This document shows, one piece after another, positions 63,932-64,000 of a stretch of 64,000 bases of DNA; the first letter of the stretch is position 1, and each line of letters opens with the position of its first letter. Source of the stretch: Sulfuritalea sp. (lineage in GTDB: Bacteria > Pseudomonadota > Gammaproteobacteria > Burkholderiales > Rhodocyclaceae); contig JALNZB010000011.1 in assembly GCA_023229545.1 (NCBI GenBank), positions 24,714 through 88,713 on the forward strand. The letters run 5' to 3'. Under the pieces are notes generated by a model. The model saw only the letters and a list, made by a program, of their open reading frames with translations. It had not been told where the DNA came from and did no database searches. The position numbers and the translations under genes were made by a program.

Positions 63932-64000
63932 GACAAGCCTCCTGTGCCTGCTGATGGAGAAACGCCACCGCCTCTTTGGGGCGCAGACGACGAAGCCATG
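63921..64000 (-). CDS. C-terminal end of an unknown gene running off the window
   Basis: The last 25 codons of a minus-strand frame (LRRLRPKEAVAFLHQQAQEA then CHAR, stop at 63921-63923), overlapping the small frame by 11 bp. Too little is visible to name it. Confidence 0.35.
   Translation of the reverse strand, partial: WLRRLRPKEAVAFLHQQAQEACHAR

Overview
The window looks like a chromosomal segment of a GC-rich betaproteobacterium, probably Rhodocyclales or Sterolibacteriaceae-like. This is inference from gene content and order: lipA-lipB-ybeD-dat-dacA, hemC-hemD-hemX-hemY, kdsD-kdsC-lptC-lptA, PilS/PilR, a phasin, GTP-dependent PEP carboxykinase and an AlgP-like Lys/Ala histone. No rRNA is present. 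Most of the window is dense core-genome sequence with many 4-nt ATGA-type gene overlaps. One clearly foreign block of lower GC lies at about 20-25 kb.

Layout. 0-2.1 kb: tail of a PBP4-type peptidase, a YchJ protein, a RelBE-type toxin-antitoxin pair, tRNA-Arg(CCG) and a c-type cytochrome. 2.2-11.4 kb: Rep helicase, DUF4197 protein, FadD, the lipoate/D-amino-acid/PBP5 operon and a WbuC cupin. 11.5-16.7 kb: a translationally coupled operon of a CHASE2-cyclase-like membrane protein, an MlaE-type permease, an ABC-ATPase-like protein, an MCE protein and a lipoprotein. In this operon both the ATPase and the cyclase have lost catalytic residues. 16.9-20 kb: peroxiredoxin, acylphosphatase, MetG. 20-25.1 kb: accessory island with a HigBA-like pair, a 942-residue NACHT STAND ATPase with a nuclease-like N-terminus, and a PIN/AbrB pair. 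Two 119-bp inverted repeats bracket the first three genes. 25.2-36.4 kb: haem genes, PBP7, patatin, malic enzyme, PEP carboxykinase. 36.5-44.4 kb: histone-like protein, AmpD, PilR/PilS, tRNA-Pro(CGG), IspB, and an AlgR/AlgZ-like LytTR system. 44.5-52.9 kb: ArgH, a Ser/Thr kinase fused to a cyclic-nucleotide-binding domain, GrxD, ApaG, an orphan histidine kinase, a prepilin gene behind a near-perfect sigma-54 promoter, and a CPA2 antiporter. 52.9-57.9 kb: KdsD/KdsC/LptC/LptA, phasin, diguanylate cyclase. 58-64 kb: chemoreceptor, CheR, CheB, CheD, HDOD protein, YciA.

The best candidate for a new system is the NACHT gene in its repeat-bounded island, probably anti-phage STAND defence. Next are the MCE transport operon with two apparently dead enzymes, and a dispersed short repeat (core GTCGGCGCTGGCGATACGGC). 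That repeat occurs about a dozen times, both between genes and inside protein linkers and termini (MetG, the LytTR regulator, HemY). PilS/PilR and the sigma-54 promoter of the prepilin gene probably form one regulatory circuit within this window.
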